This document shows, one piece after another, positions 8,019 through 18,147 of a DNA stretch of 64,000 bases (position 1 is the stretch's first letter; the number at the start of each line of letters is the position of its first letter). The DNA lies in contig NZ_CP159826.1 of assembly GCF_047729875.1 (NCBI RefSeq), positions 248,001-312,000 on the forward strand. Reading direction: 5' to 3'. This DNA is from Marimicrobium sp913061115. GTDB lineage: Bacteria > Pseudomonadota > Gammaproteobacteria > Pseudomonadales > Halieaceae. Position numbers and translations under genes: made by a program. Under the pieces are notes generated by a model. The model searched no databases and was not told the DNA's origin. It was given only the letters and a program-made list of their open reading frames with translations.

Positions 8019-10865
8019 CTAGTCCACCTGTATGGTTATGCTGTCCTCAACACCAATCGCATGATGGTCAGGCGCTCTGAGGCTAATCCGAAGGGTGTGA
8101 TCGCCGGACGCAATGTTTGCCGGCAGAACAAACTCCAGAGAGTCTGAAAATGCCGTGATATGCTCCGCAGCGTCATCATTTGTGTCCAAGTAGAAATGGT
8201 AATGTCCAGCGCTCACATCATCATGACCTGAGTCTGACTCGTCAGCCGGCATAGCTGAATCGGCATGTCCATGAGCTTCCTCGGGTGGCACTAATTCAAA
8301 ATTATTAAACCTGAATTCAACGGGAATAGTGTCACCGGGCGAAAAAGCTTCGCCTTCAGTGGGACGAGAGATGGTGACCTCTGCCCGCACGGGATCGGGC
8401 TGGCTCATCTGCGCGTCATAATTTGGCAATTTAGAGCCTATGAAAATGAACATCTCATCATCGCTGGAAAAGGCACCAGTGATCGCGCAGGCATCACAGA
8501 ATCCATCCCCAGCGCCCAGCTCGGAATCACAACTGGCATTATCGTCCGAGCCATTGCAAAGAGAGGCTATCTTGCCCGCCACACAGGCGGTGGGCTTGCA
8601 CCCACGGGCATTGGGAGGCCTTAGAGAACTCCTCACGACCGTTTCGATATTAGGTGAGCCGTCAGCATTAACCCCATTATTGTAGACGGCGCAGTTCTCA
8701 ACTATTCGCTTGGCGCGATCGGGGCTGTTAAACGTTATAACAGGATCGTAGTAGACGTAAGCAGGGTCGTCATAGGCGAAAGATTCGTAAATTATTTTTC
8801 TGCTATCCTTGATTATCGTGGACCAGCTTTCACCCCGCTTATGGTTGTGTGAGGTCGCCGCTAGCAGTCCATCGCCTTGATCGAAGACATAATCCGCACA
8901 CTTGGTCTCCTTCGTAAATGGAGCCACGCCGGTGGCGATAAAAATGCTACTGACGTCATTGATGCCTTTTGCTTCGAACCGACGGTCCGTGGCGTAATAA
9001 AAATTTTGCCATACTTTATGCCTGCCATCTTCAGTGGAAAGGTTAAAGACGTGGGAGTTCCAGTGCTGGGTACCCCTTACTGGATACTTCTTGTAGTAGC
9101 CATCTTTTTCAATCCCGGTTCCCAGCCCTAGAGTCGCTCCGCCCCCTCCCGCGGTGTCGGGTATAGGCCCGTATCCCCTGCAAGCAATACTGTTTTGAAG
9201 CTCGGCATGGCATTTCGAATACTTGCCACAGGAATCTAGGTCGGTGGGTTCACAAATTTGTCCCTCAACCAGGGCCGCGTCTGGGTGGCTACTAATCGCG
9301 CCACAGGTCCACTCACCGTATTCAGGGTCATGAATTTGGTCGATGCTCGCTGCAGACGCGTACTTGAGGTTGTGGTGCGTATAGGCCGCTTGACGCTTTG
9401 TCCCGCCCCTTATGTAAAAGTAATCGCCCGTTTCATCCATAAACTCTGGTGGAATTTGATCGCTAAAATCCTCATAGACCGCGAAGCAAACTTCCCGCTC
9501 TGCTTCCGCCGGCGCAGCATGCCAAGGCATGGAGGACTGTAGACCTTCGCCCGGCGCAGGGGCTTCCAACGGTTTGATGATGGATTTACCGGGTTCTGGA
9601 AGGCAGACCCCGAGTAGGTCTTCGATATAATCTTCTTGCAGGCCTAGAGTATCGCCGACAGAACCCTCTTCTGGAGCTGCCTGCGAGATCCATATTTGGA
9701 TAGCTTCCAGCTGATCGGATGTAAGACCGTTTCCGCCGGGAGGCATTGGTAGATCAGGGTAACTACCCTGATGGGTCGCTGCGGATAACTTTCTGTACAG
9801 AGAGCTTTGTGAAGGCTTTTTAGGCCTCACACGATAGTGCGACGAGCCCTGCGATGGCACGTCCAGTAGGTTTGCATATGCGTTGTCTTTTGTAAGGTCT
9901 AGGCCGCCGGCCTCTACCTCCGAGCTGTGACACGCCGAGTTGGCGCACGATACCAGTGTCTCGTTGTAAATCGCGTCCCAAGTGCTGTCGTAGGTAGGGC
10001 AGTAATCCAGTGGTTGGTCGCTGTTAATTAACGCGTTGAGCGAGTGAAACGTATAGGTGTTACTGCCGTGGTTCTGCATGGTAAAAGCAATGGCGTCTCC
10101 GCGCTGGACCGCAACGGGTAATACGATGGTCGCTTTTATCACGCCGCTCTCACTGGGAATTGCTATTTCTGTTTCCCAGACAGAAGTCATACCTATCGAT
10201 AATGCGAGGAATGCACTTGCGGGTTCACTCGCGGTCAATGCGCTGTGACTCAAATTCAATTCAAGTGTGGTCCCGACTTCTAGGTCAAGTAGGCTGTCTT
10301 GGCTGAGGGAAGCGTAGTTGCAGGAATCTGAGCGTATCTCTAATACATCGTCCTCGATCAGCCAGCCGGTGCCGAGTTCACAATCCACTACCGCTGGACG
10401 ACGACCAAGAAATACATCTCTGTTTTTGGATTGTGTGTCCCATGCCTGTGCATTCACGAGTGGTATACGAAGAACCTCGTTACCGGGCGTGTAGGGGTTG
10501 TCACTCGACCAAGCCAGTAGCATATCGCGTTCACGCTTTGTGAGCTGCACCGAGCCATCAGGTGGCATTGTACCTTTCTCAATCGAAAGGTAGATTGCCG
10601 ATTTGAATGTCTGTGTCTGGTCAAACTCTTCCAAAGAAAGCGGAGCCACCGAATTACCTGCGTTGTTATGACAGGCCACGCACTTGCTTTGCAGGATGGG
10701 GTTTATGTCACCCTCAAAAGACAGCGTCTTCTCGCCGGAGGGGGATACAGCCTGAGGACTTACTCCGCTTCCGATCGCGGCTGGCCCTGAAGAGCCGCCA
10801 CCACCGCAGGCATGAAGAAAGACGACCATTAAAAAAACACGAGTTACGACGGAAAAGACTTTCAT
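8019..10865 (-). CDS. Very large lipoprotein with cytochrome c and copper-monooxygenase-like motifs
   Basis: A 948-residue predicted lipoprotein (lipobox HACG after a short hydrophobic segment). Residues about 50-130 form a cytochrome-c-like domain with CVACH and a Met-Pro-Pro loop (GTMPPDG). A second domain near residues 290-400 has the atypical CANSACH (CX4CH) and again LPMPPGG. The middle part contains histidine motifs (THHNLKY, GTQHWNSHVFNL, ATSHNHKRGESW) that resemble the copper-binding pattern of type II ascorbate-dependent (PHM/DBH-like) monooxygenases. A Cys-rich insertion follows, then a C-terminal beta-sandwich (HYHFYLDTNDD...). A periplasmic or surface redox enzyme is inferred; no named family member is recognised with certainty. 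Confidence 0.65.
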   Translation of the reverse strand: MKVFSVVTRVFLMVVFLHACGGGGSSGPAAIGSGVSPQAVSPSGEKTLSFEGDINPILQSKCVACHNNAGNSVAPLSLEEFDQTQTFKSAIYLSIEKGTMPPDGSVQLTKRERDMLLAWSSDNPYTPGNEVLRIPLVNAQAWDTQSKNRDVFLGRRPAVVDCELGTGWLIEDDVLEIRSDSCNYASLSQDSLLDLEVGTTLELNLSHSALTASEPASAFLALSIGMTSVWETEIAIPSESGVIKATIVLPVAVQRGDAIAFTMQNHGSNTYTFHSLNALINSDQPLDYCPTYDSTWDAIYNETLVSCANSACHSSEVEAGGLDLTKDNAYANLLDVPSQGSSHYRVRPKKPSQSSLYRKLSAATHQGSYPDLPMPPGGNGLTSDQLEAIQIWISQAAPEEGSVGDTLGLQEDYIEDLLGVCLPEPGKSIIKPLEAPAPGEGLQSSMPWHAAPAEAEREVCFAVYEDFSDQIPPEFMDETGDYFYIRGGTKRQAAYTHHNLKYASAASIDQIHDPEYGEWTCGAISSHPDAALVEGQICEPTDLDSCGKYSKCHAELQNSIACRGYGPIPDTAGGGGATLGLGTGIEKDGYYKKYPVRGTQHWNSHVFNLSTEDGRHKVWQNFYYATDRRFEAKGINDVSSIFIATGVAPFTKETKCADYVFDQGDGLLAATSHNHKRGESWSTIIKDSRKIIYESFAYDDPAYVYYDPVITFNSPDRAKRIVENCAVYNNGVNADGSPNIETVVRSSLRPPNARGCKPTACVAGKIASLCNGSDDNASCDSELGAGDGFCDACAITGAFSSDDEMFIFIGSKLPNYDAQMSQPDPVRAEVTISRPTEGEAFSPGDTIPVEFRFNNFELVPPEEAHGHADSAMPADESDSGHDDVSAGHYHFYLDTNDDAAEHITAFSDSLEFVLPANIASGDHTLRISLRAPDHHAIGVEDSITIQVD

Positions 10866-11296
10866 TGAGCAAATGACCTTAGTAGTACGTTCTAGTTATA
10901 TTGACTGCCGTTCGCTGGAACACACCAGACATTTACAGCAGCGCTTTATTTCTACAATCAATTTTGTCCATTTTACAGCGACCCAACCGGCTGTCAACAT
11001 ATTAGCCTTCTCTCTGCAATAGTCTTTGAGGAGTTATTTGCGGTAAAGTTCCAGTGCTTCCCAAACAGTTTGTGTTCCTCTACTACGACACGGCACCTCG
11101 AAAGCGCACATTACTGTAGTGAAAAGGTCCGTTATGCGTCCCAGATCAGCAGTGTCGTCGGCAAAGCCGGGTGATCAGGGCTGGGAGGGGCACGATAATA
11201 GAAAACAAACCTTCATTATCGCCCCTTGTTGTCCGTAGTCTATGCGGAGACTTTGAGAGTATAGTGAGGCGACTCATTAGCCCGAGGCAACAACAG
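10866..11296. other. Divergent intergenic region
   Basis: About 430 bases separate the large cytochrome-like lipoprotein gene (leftward) from the second carotenoid oxygenase (rightward). An in-frame GTG at 11171 would extend the oxygenase by 42 residues unlike the family, so the stretch is treated as noncoding. It should hold promoters for both directions. I see no clear sigma-70 pair, hairpin or repeat. Confidence 0.4.
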
Positions 11297-12727
11297 ATGA
11301 CCTGGGAAGACCCGCTCACTGCGCACTGTTCCGGATTTCGGACCATGCAGGATAATTTGTCTTATAGCATCGCTGCGCAAGACATTCGCGGCACGATACC
11401 TGAGGACCTTAAAGGACGTTTTTTTCGCATTGGCCCGGCCAGAAATGAATTAGCCGGCAAACCCTTCGGTCACTGGTTCGATGGCGACGGTGCGGTCAGT
11501 AGTTTTCGCGTTGAGGACGGACAGGTACATTACCGCAGCAGCTTTGTAAAAACGCCCAAGTATTTAGATGAAACTGCCGCTCAACGCGTCCTCTACAGAA
11601 GCTTCGGCCACAATGCTCCGGGTGGCTTTTTCAAAAATCTTCATATGCCGGCCAATTGTGCCAATACCAGTATCGTCTATCATGGCGGAAAACTGCTTAG
11701 CCTGTTCGAGGGAGGGAGGCCTTGGCGCCTAGACCTGGAAACCCTTGAGACAATTGGCGAGGAGGATTTTGATGGCGTTCTAAGAACACGCGACACGTAT
11801 AGTGCGCACGGTAAAATTCATCCGCGCACTGGCGATTACATCAACTTTGGTATGGCAGCGGGTATCACCGGACCACAAATGAATCTTTTTCGCGTGTCGC
11901 CGAGCGGTCGCATGGTGAAGCGCGGTAAGGTTAAGGTTGATCGTATGGCCTTCTGCCACGACAACGCGATGACTGAAAACTATCTGGTCGTCATGGTCAT
12001 GCCGGTGTCTTTTAAAAGCCCGCTTAATGTCATTCTCGCGCGCGACACAATTGATCAGAATATGGACTACCAACCCGAACTGGGAATGAAAGTGTATGTC
12101 GTTTCGCTCGACGATTTTAGTTTGGTTCGCACATTTGAGGTCGATCCATTTGCCTTCGCGCATTGCTCTAATTGTTGGGAAGAAAATGGCGAGCTGTTTG
12201 TCGATGTGCTGCAGTTGAACGACGAACAGGGAGAGCAGGGCAAGGCGCAGTTCCGCGATATTTTTCATCAGCCTTTTCCTGCCAGCGGAAAAATGCAGCG
12301 TTATCGTTTCAATATGATCAATGGCTCCGTCCAGCCTGAAGCGCTGCCCAATGAGCTGCCCTGCGAATTCCCTCAATGGGATTGGCGCAAGACAGGGACA
12401 AAATCACGCATTATTTACACCGCGGCCATTTGCCAGAACGAGACGCCAGGCTTTTATAATGCGCTGCAGCGAATCGATCTTGAGAACGGCAGCGTCAAGG
12501 TATTTGATAGCGGGGCGGGGCGCTACGTGTCAGAGCCTATTTTTGTGCCCCGCACCCCGGATTCTCCAGAATCCCAAGGCTATCTTTTGACAGCGGTTTA
12601 TGATGCCAGCACCGAACTGTCTGAATTAGTTATTCTTGACGCGGAGACATTGTCGGAACCAATAGCAACGGTGCCGCTTAAAAACCATATTCCCCATGGA
12701 TTTCACGGTGGCTGGAGCAGCCTTTAA
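11297..12727 (+). CDS. Carotenoid oxygenase (RPE65/CCD family), cytoplasmic
   Basis: A 476-residue second member of the carotenoid cleavage oxygenase family, with no signal peptide. The four iron ligands are visible as His175 (KIHPRTG), His221 (FCHDNA), His289 (FAHCSN) and His470 (GFHGGW). The N-terminal DLKGRFFRIGPARNE and HWFDGDGAVSSF match the start of the propeller. The ATG at 11297 with upstream GAGG was preferred to a GTG at 11171, because the extra 42 residues do not look like the family. Its sequence is closer to the lignostilbene/apocarotenoid oxygenase group than to the Tat-exported one at 5713; this is inferred from motif context only. Confidence 0.88.
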   Translation: MTWEDPLTAHCSGFRTMQDNLSYSIAAQDIRGTIPEDLKGRFFRIGPARNELAGKPFGHWFDGDGAVSSFRVEDGQVHYRSSFVKTPKYLDETAAQRVLYRSFGHNAPGGFFKNLHMPANCANTSIVYHGGKLLSLFEGGRPWRLDLETLETIGEEDFDGVLRTRDTYSAHGKIHPRTGDYINFGMAAGITGPQMNLFRVSPSGRMVKRGKVKVDRMAFCHDNAMTENYLVVMVMPVSFKSPLNVILARDTIDQNMDYQPELGMKVYVVSLDDFSLVRTFEVDPFAFAHCSNCWEENGELFVDVLQLNDEQGEQGKAQFRDIFHQPFPASGKMQRYRFNMINGSVQPEALPNELPCEFPQWDWRKTGTKSRIIYTAAICQNETPGFYNALQRIDLENGSVKVFDSGAGRYVSEPIFVPRTPDSPESQGYLLTAVYDASTELSELVILDAETLSEPIATVPLKNHIPHGFHGGWSSL

Positions 12728-12858
12728 TGACTGCAGAAAAAGCAAATAACAGTCCGAAGAATATTGCGGCGTAACGAGATGAGTCGATATCGCAGCCGCT
12801 TAACATTGAATCCTTATATTGCTTGTGAATTTCGATGCCCACACTGAGGGATAACTCA

Positions 12859-14130
12859 ATGAAGAAAATATGTTTGACGCTAGTGGCAGTGACGATATTG
12901 ATCGGCGGTTGCAGCGGTAAGTCCAGTAAGCTTGACGTTCCTCCCGCGAGCGATGGTCTGGCGGCATCTGAGGATCTTGCTTGGTGGAGTCGCGCGGCCA
13001 TTGATGCCTACATGCGCTTTTCCGCCTGGAGTGGATCTCACTCAGGTTCAATAGCGATGTTCGCTCGCGATGGCGTGGTCGTTTACAGTAATGCTGCAGG
13101 CTGGAAAGATATCGCGTCGGGGCAGCCAATGACGATCAATACCCCAGTGCGGATCGCCTCAATGACCAAGCCCATCACGGCGGTTGCTGCGATGATTTTG
13201 GTTCAGGAAGGCAAGCTGGGGCTTGACGATCCAGTGGCTGATTATCTGCCTGAGTTTGCAGCGCTGCGGGTTGCCACCAGTGATACGCCTAATGCCGATG
13301 GCTCCTTTCCTTCAGCGCCAGCCAGCACTGTGCTCACCGTACGCCACCTTCTAACGTTTTCTTCGGGCATTGGTCCGGGGCGGGATAAAGACTCAGCTCT
13401 AGTGGCCTACTGGGACCAAAAGGGGATCTATGATCAGCCTGTAGGCGAACTGTCAGATCGTGTGGCACTGCTTGCGCAGCTGCCGCTGCTTGAAGAGCCG
13501 GGGATTCGCTGGCGTTATGGTTTTTCACTCGATGTGCTGGCACGGGTAATCGAGGTGATCAGTGGCGACAGTATCAGCGCGTTTATGCAGGCGCGCATCT
13601 TGCAGCCTTTGGGTATGAAAGATACCGGCTATTTGCCTCCGGCTTCTGACCGTGACGTCTTCGCAACGGTTTACACACAAGACAAAGAGGGTGAACTTGT
13701 CAATGCGCCTTTGCCTTACGATACAAGCTGGACGCCTGGAGGAGGAGGAATGGTGTCAACCGCTGCAGATTACATGCGCTTTGCACTGATGCTGTGGAAC
13801 GGTGGAGAATATCAGGGTGTGCGCATACTAAAAAAAGCAACGGTGGATAATATGCGCCGCTTACATATCCAAGATGGCGTGCTGGCGGCGGAAGATATTA
13901 AGGGTCTGGGTTGGGGTCTGGGCTTGGCAGTAGTCGCAGACGAAGACGCGACCATTATGCCTGATCGCACCGGAGATTTTTGGTGGTCAGGCTACTACGG
14001 TACGACGTTTTTTATCAGTCCTGAGACCGGGTTGGTCGGTGTTGTGATGAGCCAGAATGAACCGGGTGAATTTTCCGGCCTACCGGTTGAGATATTTATC
14101 GTTCAGGGCATGGCGTTTGCAGGATTGTAA
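12859..14130 (+). CDS. Serine beta-lactamase-fold hydrolase, lipoprotein
   Basis: A 423-residue member of the class C beta-lactamase/EstB/penicillin-binding family. The signal segment ends in the lipobox IGGC. The nucleophile motif is Ser101-Met-Thr-Lys104 (SMTK), followed by HLLTFSSGIG, the tyrosine motif WRYGFSLDVLARV and, towards the end, a PGGGGMVSTAADYMRF stretch. The ATG at 12859 with GAGGG eight bases upstream fits the signal peptide; an earlier ATG at 12835 would put hydrophilic residues in front of it. Probable roles are esterase or transpeptidase-like hydrolysis at the outer membrane. This is one of three such genes in the window. Confidence 0.85.
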   Translation: MKKICLTLVAVTILIGGCSGKSSKLDVPPASDGLAASEDLAWWSRAAIDAYMRFSAWSGSHSGSIAMFARDGVVVYSNAAGWKDIASGQPMTINTPVRIASMTKPITAVAAMILVQEGKLGLDDPVADYLPEFAALRVATSDTPNADGSFPSAPASTVLTVRHLLTFSSGIGPGRDKDSALVAYWDQKGIYDQPVGELSDRVALLAQLPLLEEPGIRWRYGFSLDVLARVIEVISGDSISAFMQARILQPLGMKDTGYLPPASDRDVFATVYTQDKEGELVNAPLPYDTSWTPGGGGMVSTAADYMRFALMLWNGGEYQGVRILKKATVDNMRRLHIQDGVLAAEDIKGLGWGLGLAVVADEDATIMPDRTGDFWWSGYYGTTFFISPETGLVGVVMSQNEPGEFSGLPVEIFIVQGMAFAGL

Positions 14131-14152
14131 TGCTGCCTGGCGAAAGAGGCTT

Positions 14153-15592
14153 TTAAAACCGCATACCTGCGTGCAGCGGCGCCCGGTTATCCCACCAAGG
14201 CTTGGCTTTTTCTAGTTGCCCTGCCAGCTGTAACAGCAGAGCCTCGTTGCCGTAGGCTGCAGAGAACATCATCCCCATGGGGAGCCCTTCTGCGTTCCAA
14301 TGCAAGGGTAGGGAAATCGAAGGTTGGCCGGTCTGATTATAAATGCCATTATCCCCCATATAGCTGAATAACCTACTTCCATACTCTTCAGGCGGTGCTT
14401 CACTGATAAAGCCTACCGCGACTGGCGGGCTAGATAGCGTGGGGGCGAGCAGCACATCGTGCTGTAGGTGAAACTGCCCCATTAACCGCCCTATTGTTTG
14501 GTTCATTTGAATCGCCTCAGCGTAGTCTGCTGCGGTGATGGCGTTGCCCATTGCCATCGTCAGTCGGGTGCCGTCTTCCATCTCGAGTTCGTCGGTGGTG
14601 CAGCCAACGTCTTTTGCCCGCTGTTGAACAGCCAGTGCGGTATTCACGCAAATAATGGTAAACATTGCAGAGCCAACGGCCTCTCCATCAAAGTCAGGGC
14701 GCGCCTCTACCACGCGGTGTCCGAGACCTTCCAGCAGGGCCACGGTCTGCTCGAGCCCGTCGATGGCCTCGTCTTGATAATCGCCCTGCCCCCACTTCTC
14801 GCGGCTAAAGGCGATGCGCAGAGGGCTAGGCTCGAGTAAGGCAGCGTCCAGAAAGCGGCTACCCTGCAGTGGTGCGCTGTAGGGTTCTCCTGTCTCAGCC
14901 CCAGCCGTGGCATCTAGCATTGCGGCGGTATCACGCACACTGCGACTCACGACATGACTGATCGACTGGCCTGCCCAACCTTCGGCTTTATCGGGCCCGA
15001 ACGGTATGCGGCCCCGGCTGGGCTTGAGTCCGACCAGGCCACAGCAGGAAGCCGGTATGCGGATTGACCCGCCTCCGTCTGAGGCATGAGCCAGCGGTAA
15101 AATGCCCGCTGCCACTGCGGCCGCAGCGCCACCACTGGAACCCCCGGGGGTTTTATCGGTATTCCAAGGGTTGCGGCTGGGGCCGTATTCGCGCGGTTCA
15201 GTGACGGGGTTTAAACCCAGTTCCGGGGAGTTGGTTTTGCCAAAAACAACGACCCCAGCCTGCCGATAGCGTGTTACCAGAGTGCTATCGTGATCGGCCA
15301 CCGCGCCTCGCCACATAGCACTGCCATTGGACGTCACTGCGCCCTCCATAAGCAGATGCAAATCCTTCAGCAAGAAGGGTACCCCACAGAATGGCCCCTT
15401 GGGTAAGCCTGAGGCAATCGCGCCACGGGCCTCTTCGTAGAGTTTGTCTATAACCACATTGAGTTCGCCATTGACTCGCTCGGTGCGGTCTATGGCTTCG
15501 TCTAACAAGTCAGCAGCGCTGATGTCACCATTGCGCACTAGCTCGCCCAAGCCGAGACCATCGAAATTGTCGTATTCGGCAAATCCAGACAT
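14153..15592 (-). CDS. Amidase (amidase-signature family)
   Basis: A 479-residue amidase-signature enzyme. The Ser-cisSer-Lys triad is visible: Lys76 (FLLKDLH), cis-Ser153 (GGSSGGAAAAV) and nucleophile Ser176 (DGGGSIRIPA). The family hydrolyses amide bonds in small molecules, and some members act on aryl amides or 6-aminohexanoate cyclic dimers. There is no Gat operon around it and no gatB/gatC, so it is not the tRNA amidotransferase subunit. No signal peptide is visible. It is convergent with the serine hydrolase gene, with 22 bases between the stops. Confidence 0.88.
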   Translation of the reverse strand: MSGFAEYDNFDGLGLGELVRNGDISAADLLDEAIDRTERVNGELNVVIDKLYEEARGAIASGLPKGPFCGVPFLLKDLHLLMEGAVTSNGSAMWRGAVADHDSTLVTRYRQAGVVVFGKTNSPELGLNPVTEPREYGPSRNPWNTDKTPGGSSGGAAAAVAAGILPLAHASDGGGSIRIPASCCGLVGLKPSRGRIPFGPDKAEGWAGQSISHVVSRSVRDTAAMLDATAGAETGEPYSAPLQGSRFLDAALLEPSPLRIAFSREKWGQGDYQDEAIDGLEQTVALLEGLGHRVVEARPDFDGEAVGSAMFTIICVNTALAVQQRAKDVGCTTDELEMEDGTRLTMAMGNAITAADYAEAIQMNQTIGRLMGQFHLQHDVLLAPTLSSPPVAVGFISEAPPEEYGSRLFSYMGDNGIYNQTGQPSISLPLHWNAEGLPMGMMFSAAYGNEALLLQLAGQLEKAKPWWDNRAPLHAGMRF

Positions 15593-15880
15593 CGTTATCC
15601 TCGCTCAGAGTTTACAGGTTATGTGCGTTTGAGTGCCGCTGCCATGTTAGGGCCAGCATAACCCATCTGAAGATTGACCGCAGATGTCAGCACATGAATA
15701 TGACGCCGGGCAAACGTTACCCGTCTAATGGGAACAGCGAGTCAGCGGCAATACATATTTGGCCATCGGGGCTGCGTATAAGCACATAAACCGTGATGAT
15801 GTTATCTTCTCCAGATAGAGTTGGCAGGTTTTGTCAGTGTATAGTGATGCGGTCTATTACTTTGATGTGGCCTAAAAACA

Positions 15881-18085
15881 ATGGCTTTCACCATTAGATC
15901 TCCTGTTTTCACCGCAGTTCGCAGGCGTTTTTTCCCGTTCTGTTTGTTATTCGGTCTTGGACTCGTTGGTTGCCAGCAGGACAATGACTTGCGTCTCTAT
16001 GAGCGCGGACCAATATCAGAGGCGTCCCCTGACGAGGAGTGGCGCTCCTACCTTGGCGACAAGGGCTTTAGTCACTTTTCTGCATTGTCTCAGATTGACA
16101 CATCAAACGTCAGTCGGCTGCAGGAAGTGTGGCGCTATGATGCCGGCGGGGCGTCGGAAAATGGTGCAACGCAGATGCAATGCAGCGCCATTGTGATTGA
16201 GGGCATTCTGTATTGTACGTCACCACTGCTTCATCTTTTTGCGTTGAACGCTGCCACAGGGGAAGAGCTATGGCGTTTTAATCCATCTAGCGATTTCGGA
16301 CTGTTGCCCAACCCTAATCGCGGAGTCGCTTATTGGCAGGACTACTCTGATGACGCCACCGTTGCGCCCGAGGGAGTGCCGCGTATTCTCTTTACTGCGG
16401 GTTCTTTTCTCTATGCTATTAATGCCCGAACTGGGAAGCCTATCCTTGCATTTGGCAATGATGGGAAGGTTGATTTACATGAAGGGTTATCCACGCGATT
16501 TTCAGATGAGGCCATTAACGCAACGACACCCGGAAGCGTTTATAAGGACCTACTGATCATTGGCTCACGGGTAAACGAGTTTAAGGGCGCCGCGCCTGGA
16601 CACATTAGGGCTTTTGACGTTTTGACTGGAGAGCTGCGCTGGGTCTTCCACACTATTCCCCAGCGTGGTGAATATGGCGCTGACAGCTGGCCTGCCGAGA
16701 GCCTAGATACAGCCGGAGGCGCCAATTCCTGGGCCGGCATCGCTATTGATGAGGATCGGGGTCTGGCATTTGTTCCAACAGGTTCCCCTTCTTTCGATTT
16801 CTATGGTGACGATCGTCATGGCGATAATTTGTTTGCCAACTCATTGATTGCTCTGAACGCAAATACCGGAGAGCGAGTATGGCACTATCAGTTTGTGCGC
16901 CATGATCTTTGGGATAGGGATCTGCCCTCGCCACCCAATTTAGTCACCATTGAGCGCGATGGGGAAATAATTCCCGCGGTGGCTCAGGCAACCAAGACCG
17001 GACACTTTTTTGTGTTTCATCGCGAGACCGGGGAGCCACTGTTTCCGATGCTGGAGGTGCCTGTGGTAGGTAATGGTGTGCCGGGAGAAAGACCGGCTGT
17101 GAGCCAGCCATTACCGCTTGCGCCACCGCCGTTTGCAGCACAACAGTTTGTTATAACCGATAGAAATTTGGCAATGGCTGAGGCCGTTAGGCAGCGCATA
17201 GATGGCTTGGATCAGGGTAACCCTTTCATTGCGCCCAGCACGAATGGCATGGTGTTGTATCCCGGGATGGACGGCGGCGCCGAATGGGGTGGCGCAGCCT
17301 ATGACGAAAGCGAGCAGCGCCTTTACATCAATAGCAATGAGGTGCCTTACCTGTTGCAGCTGACGCCGGTGTCGAAAGAACTGGGGTTAGGTCCGCAGCT
17401 TGGCTATCTCTCTTTGTGCGCCGGCTGCCACGGCGCTGACATGCGTGGTGATGGTGTGTCTGTCCCAGGATTGTTGCAGCTGTCTGATCGACTGTCGCCG
17501 CTTGAGGCCTATAATATCGTTGCCAAAGGGCGTGGCCGCATGCCAGCATTTCCGCAAATACCTTGGTATGCGAAGGCCGCTATTGTTGCATACGTGTATA
17601 CCGCCGATGGAAAGGAAGAACTGGATATTCAAGAGGGTGGCAGTCCGCAGGCTGACATGGCTTACCTTAATGCGGGCTTTCAAAAGCTGACAGATCCTGA
17701 GGGCTTGCCGGCTTCAAAACCACCGTGGGGCACTTTGACCGCCATTGATCTGGAGCACGCTGATATCCTCTGGCGAATCCCTCTGGGGGACTACCCGGAG
17801 TTACTGGCGCAGGGTGAGTCGGGATATGGTTCGGAAAATTACGGTGGGCCGATAGTCACTGCCGGCGACCTGCTGTTTATCGCTGCAACACCTGATCAGA
17901 TGCTTAAAGCCTACAACAAGCATAGTGGCGAATTACTGTGGCAAGCTCGGTTACCCGCAGCGGGCTTCGCCACACCGGTAACCTATGCTGTCGACGGTCG
18001 CCAGTATCTGGTCGTAGCCGCAGGCGGCGGTAAGCTGGGCCAGTCCAGTGGTAGTTCGTATGTTGCATTCGCGCTGCCCGAATAA
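15881..18085 (+). CDS. PQQ-dependent dehydrogenase fused to cytochrome c, lipoprotein
   Basis: A 734-residue quinoprotein of the PQQ eight-bladed propeller family. A basic N-terminus and hydrophobic segment end in the lipobox LVGC. Propeller repeats are visible as LFALNAATGEELWRF, LIALNANTGERVWHYQ and LTAIDLEHADILWRI. A cytochrome c motif, Cys513-Ala-Gly-Cys-His517, is inserted before the last blades, with a Met ligand candidate in GRGRMPAFP. This layout matches quinohaemoproteins of the membrane glucose/alcohol dehydrogenase type that pass electrons to the respiratory chain. The substrate alcohol or sugar is not identifiable. Confidence 0.88.
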   Translation: MAFTIRSPVFTAVRRRFFPFCLLFGLGLVGCQQDNDLRLYERGPISEASPDEEWRSYLGDKGFSHFSALSQIDTSNVSRLQEVWRYDAGGASENGATQMQCSAIVIEGILYCTSPLLHLFALNAATGEELWRFNPSSDFGLLPNPNRGVAYWQDYSDDATVAPEGVPRILFTAGSFLYAINARTGKPILAFGNDGKVDLHEGLSTRFSDEAINATTPGSVYKDLLIIGSRVNEFKGAAPGHIRAFDVLTGELRWVFHTIPQRGEYGADSWPAESLDTAGGANSWAGIAIDEDRGLAFVPTGSPSFDFYGDDRHGDNLFANSLIALNANTGERVWHYQFVRHDLWDRDLPSPPNLVTIERDGEIIPAVAQATKTGHFFVFHRETGEPLFPMLEVPVVGNGVPGERPAVSQPLPLAPPPFAAQQFVITDRNLAMAEAVRQRIDGLDQGNPFIAPSTNGMVLYPGMDGGAEWGGAAYDESEQRLYINSNEVPYLLQLTPVSKELGLGPQLGYLSLCAGCHGADMRGDGVSVPGLLQLSDRLSPLEAYNIVAKGRGRMPAFPQIPWYAKAAIVAYVYTADGKEELDIQEGGSPQADMAYLNAGFQKLTDPEGLPASKPPWGTLTAIDLEHADILWRIPLGDYPELLAQGESGYGSENYGGPIVTAGDLLFIAATPDQMLKAYNKHSGELLWQARLPAAGFATPVTYAVDGRQYLVVAAGGGKLGQSSGSSYVAFALPE

Positions 18086-18147
18086 CTGTATTCGCCAGTT
18101 ATGTGGACGAGTGCAGTCTGAGTCTGCGCGCAACCGAACCGTATACG

